The notes below the pieces were generated by a model that saw only the letters and a program-made list of their open reading frames with translations, did not search any database and was not told where the DNA came from. A stretch of DNA of 41,987 nt from Bordetella parapertussis. Its GTDB lineage: Bacteria > Pseudomonadota > Gammaproteobacteria > Burkholderiales > Burkholderiaceae_D. Position numbers and translations under genes: made by a program. Location: NCBI GenBank assembly GCA_945883145.1, contig CAMCXB010000015.1:1-41987 (forward strand), given 5' to 3'. Positions 41,371-41,987 of this stretch are shown piece by piece; within the stretch, counting starts at the first letter, position 1, and each line of letters begins with the position of its first letter.

Positions 41371-41570
41371 GCCAGAATTTTTAAAGGAGATGAATGCATG
41401 GAAAATTGCATATTAAGTTTTAAATTTGAGGAACAATTTTGTTAAAAATTGAAGCGAAAAGTGATGGAGTTAATTTGATTTCCTGAAGATGTCACGACGT
41501 AATTTTTGCAAAATTCCTTCTAAAAAATCGTACATCAAGATCAGTCAACGCCTTCAATTCTGCCAGAGAG
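41371..41570. other. spacer left of the permease gene; no recognised gene
   Basis: AT-rich sequence upstream of the recognisable part of the gmhB relic. It may contain further decayed N-terminal codons, since a short stretch near 41385-41365 reads like a damaged SG-S/I-G loop. A 24-codon plus-strand frame (41342-41416) and a 15-codon frame after AAAGGAG (41398-41445) exist, but neither is recognisable. No terminator is clear. Confidence 0.3.
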
Positions 41571-41987
41571 CTATATAAGGATTTTTAGCCCAGCCAAGCT
41601 TAAAATAACTGCTAATGCTATCTGAATCCAACGACCTGAAATCTTTCCAGTCGTTACACTACCTAGAAGCACTGCAGGAATCGATCCTATTAACAAACTA
41701 GCCAGCATCCACCAGTCCACCAAGCCTGCAACCAAATAGCCGAGGCCAGCAACGACCGCCAGAGGGATGGCGTGGACAATATCTGTCGCAACGAGCCGAT
41801 GGGGTGTCATCCTAAGTGGATAAAGGCACAGCAACATTACGCTTCCCAGTACTCCCGCGCCAACGGACGTGAGCGCAACACAAACGCCCAATATCGCACC
41901 TGAGATAACTGTAAGTTGTGGCTGAATAGTTTTGAAACGTTCCGGCTGCCCCAATCGACGGCCTCGGGCATATTCAGCTAATTTCGG
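41571..41987 (-). CDS. TauE/SafE-family membrane permease, C-terminal half
   Basis: Partial gene; the frame stays open through the right edge of the window, so the N-terminal half is outside. The visible 138 codons encode a short basic loop (about ARGRRLGQPERF) and then four hydrophobic helices. GAILGVCVALTSVGAGVLGSVMLLCLYPLRMTPHRLVATDIVHAIPLA matches the second repeat of the TauE/SafE (DUF81) family of sulfite/organosulfonate exporters, with its Thr-Ser-Val-Gly-Ala-Gly and Gly/Ala-Thr-Asp motifs. The TTG codon at 41954 is internal, not a start. The substrate is unknown. Confidence 0.88.
   Translation of the reverse strand, partial: PKLAEYARGRRLGQPERFKTIQPQLTVISGAILGVCVALTSVGAGVLGSVMLLCLYPLRMTPHRLVATDIVHAIPLAVVAGLGYLVAGLVDWWMLASLLIGSIPAVLLGSVTTGKISGRWIQIALAVILSLAGLKILI

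Noticed and set aside
41952..41954. TTG as the start of the permease gene
   Set aside because: The frame is open to the window edge and the residues upstream continue the family's cytoplasmic loop, so this codon is internal.

Overview
The window looks like a chromosomal segment of a betaproteobacterium, most likely Burkholderiales and perhaps a lower-GC Oxalobacteraceae-like lineage. This is inferred from gene order and protein style; no rRNA or marker search was possible. The supporting signs are the divergent ppsA/ppsR pair, the unbroken rpsB-tsf-pyrH-frr-uppS-cdsA-dxr-rseP-bamA-skp-lpxD-fabZ-lpxA-lpxB-rnhB run, the map-glnD unit facing away from rpsB, the smc-zipA-ligA-galU-def run, and dapC-dapD-yffB-dapE-prmB. 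No tRNA, rRNA or CRISPR array was seen.

Layout. 1-1273: the 5' end of ppsA (minus) and divergent ppsR. 1427-16888: a minus-strand superoperon that starts at rpsB and covers translation factors, UMP kinase, undecaprenyl and phospholipid precursors, the MEP pathway, outer-membrane assembly (RseP, BamA, Skp) and lipid A synthesis, ending in RNase HII and a SpoU-type RNA methyltransferase. 17194-21358 (plus): map, glnD and an RluF-like pseudouridine synthase. 21378-30190 (minus): def, galU, ligA, a ZipA-like protein and smc, with one small unknown plus-strand gene at 26406. 30528-35004 (plus): the succinylase branch of lysine/diaminopimelate synthesis (dapC, dapD, dapE) with a YffB-like protein and prmB, closely packed with two 4-nt overlaps.

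35005-41987 is accessory and mosaic. It holds a pair of REP-like palindromes, a Phd/PIN toxin-antitoxin operon with a visible operator, two surface-polysaccharide genes (a CapD/WbpM-type nucleotide-sugar dehydratase and a PglC-like phosphoglycosyl transferase), two overlapping genes of an uncharacterised family, a small XRE regulator, a divergent tyrosine recombinase, a decayed gmhB-like phosphatase pseudogene, and a TauE/SafE permease that runs off the window. The polysaccharide genes and the gmhB relic suggest a former envelope-polysaccharide locus that was broken up by insertion of the recombinase module.

The strongest novelties are: (1) a family of 30-nt REP-like units (GTAG foot, co-varying 9-bp stem, GCGWAGCG loop) present as two inverted pairs near 1.3 kb and 35.1 kb; (2) the XRE plus STGPK/HGL and LPGE two-gene module coupled to a sugar transferase and facing a recombinase; (3) the gmhB pseudogene hidden antisense to a spurious open frame; (4) a ZipA-like protein whose linker has 16 His and 16 acidic residues in 46; (5) terminator-like hairpins in the rpsB leader and between rpsB and tsf.
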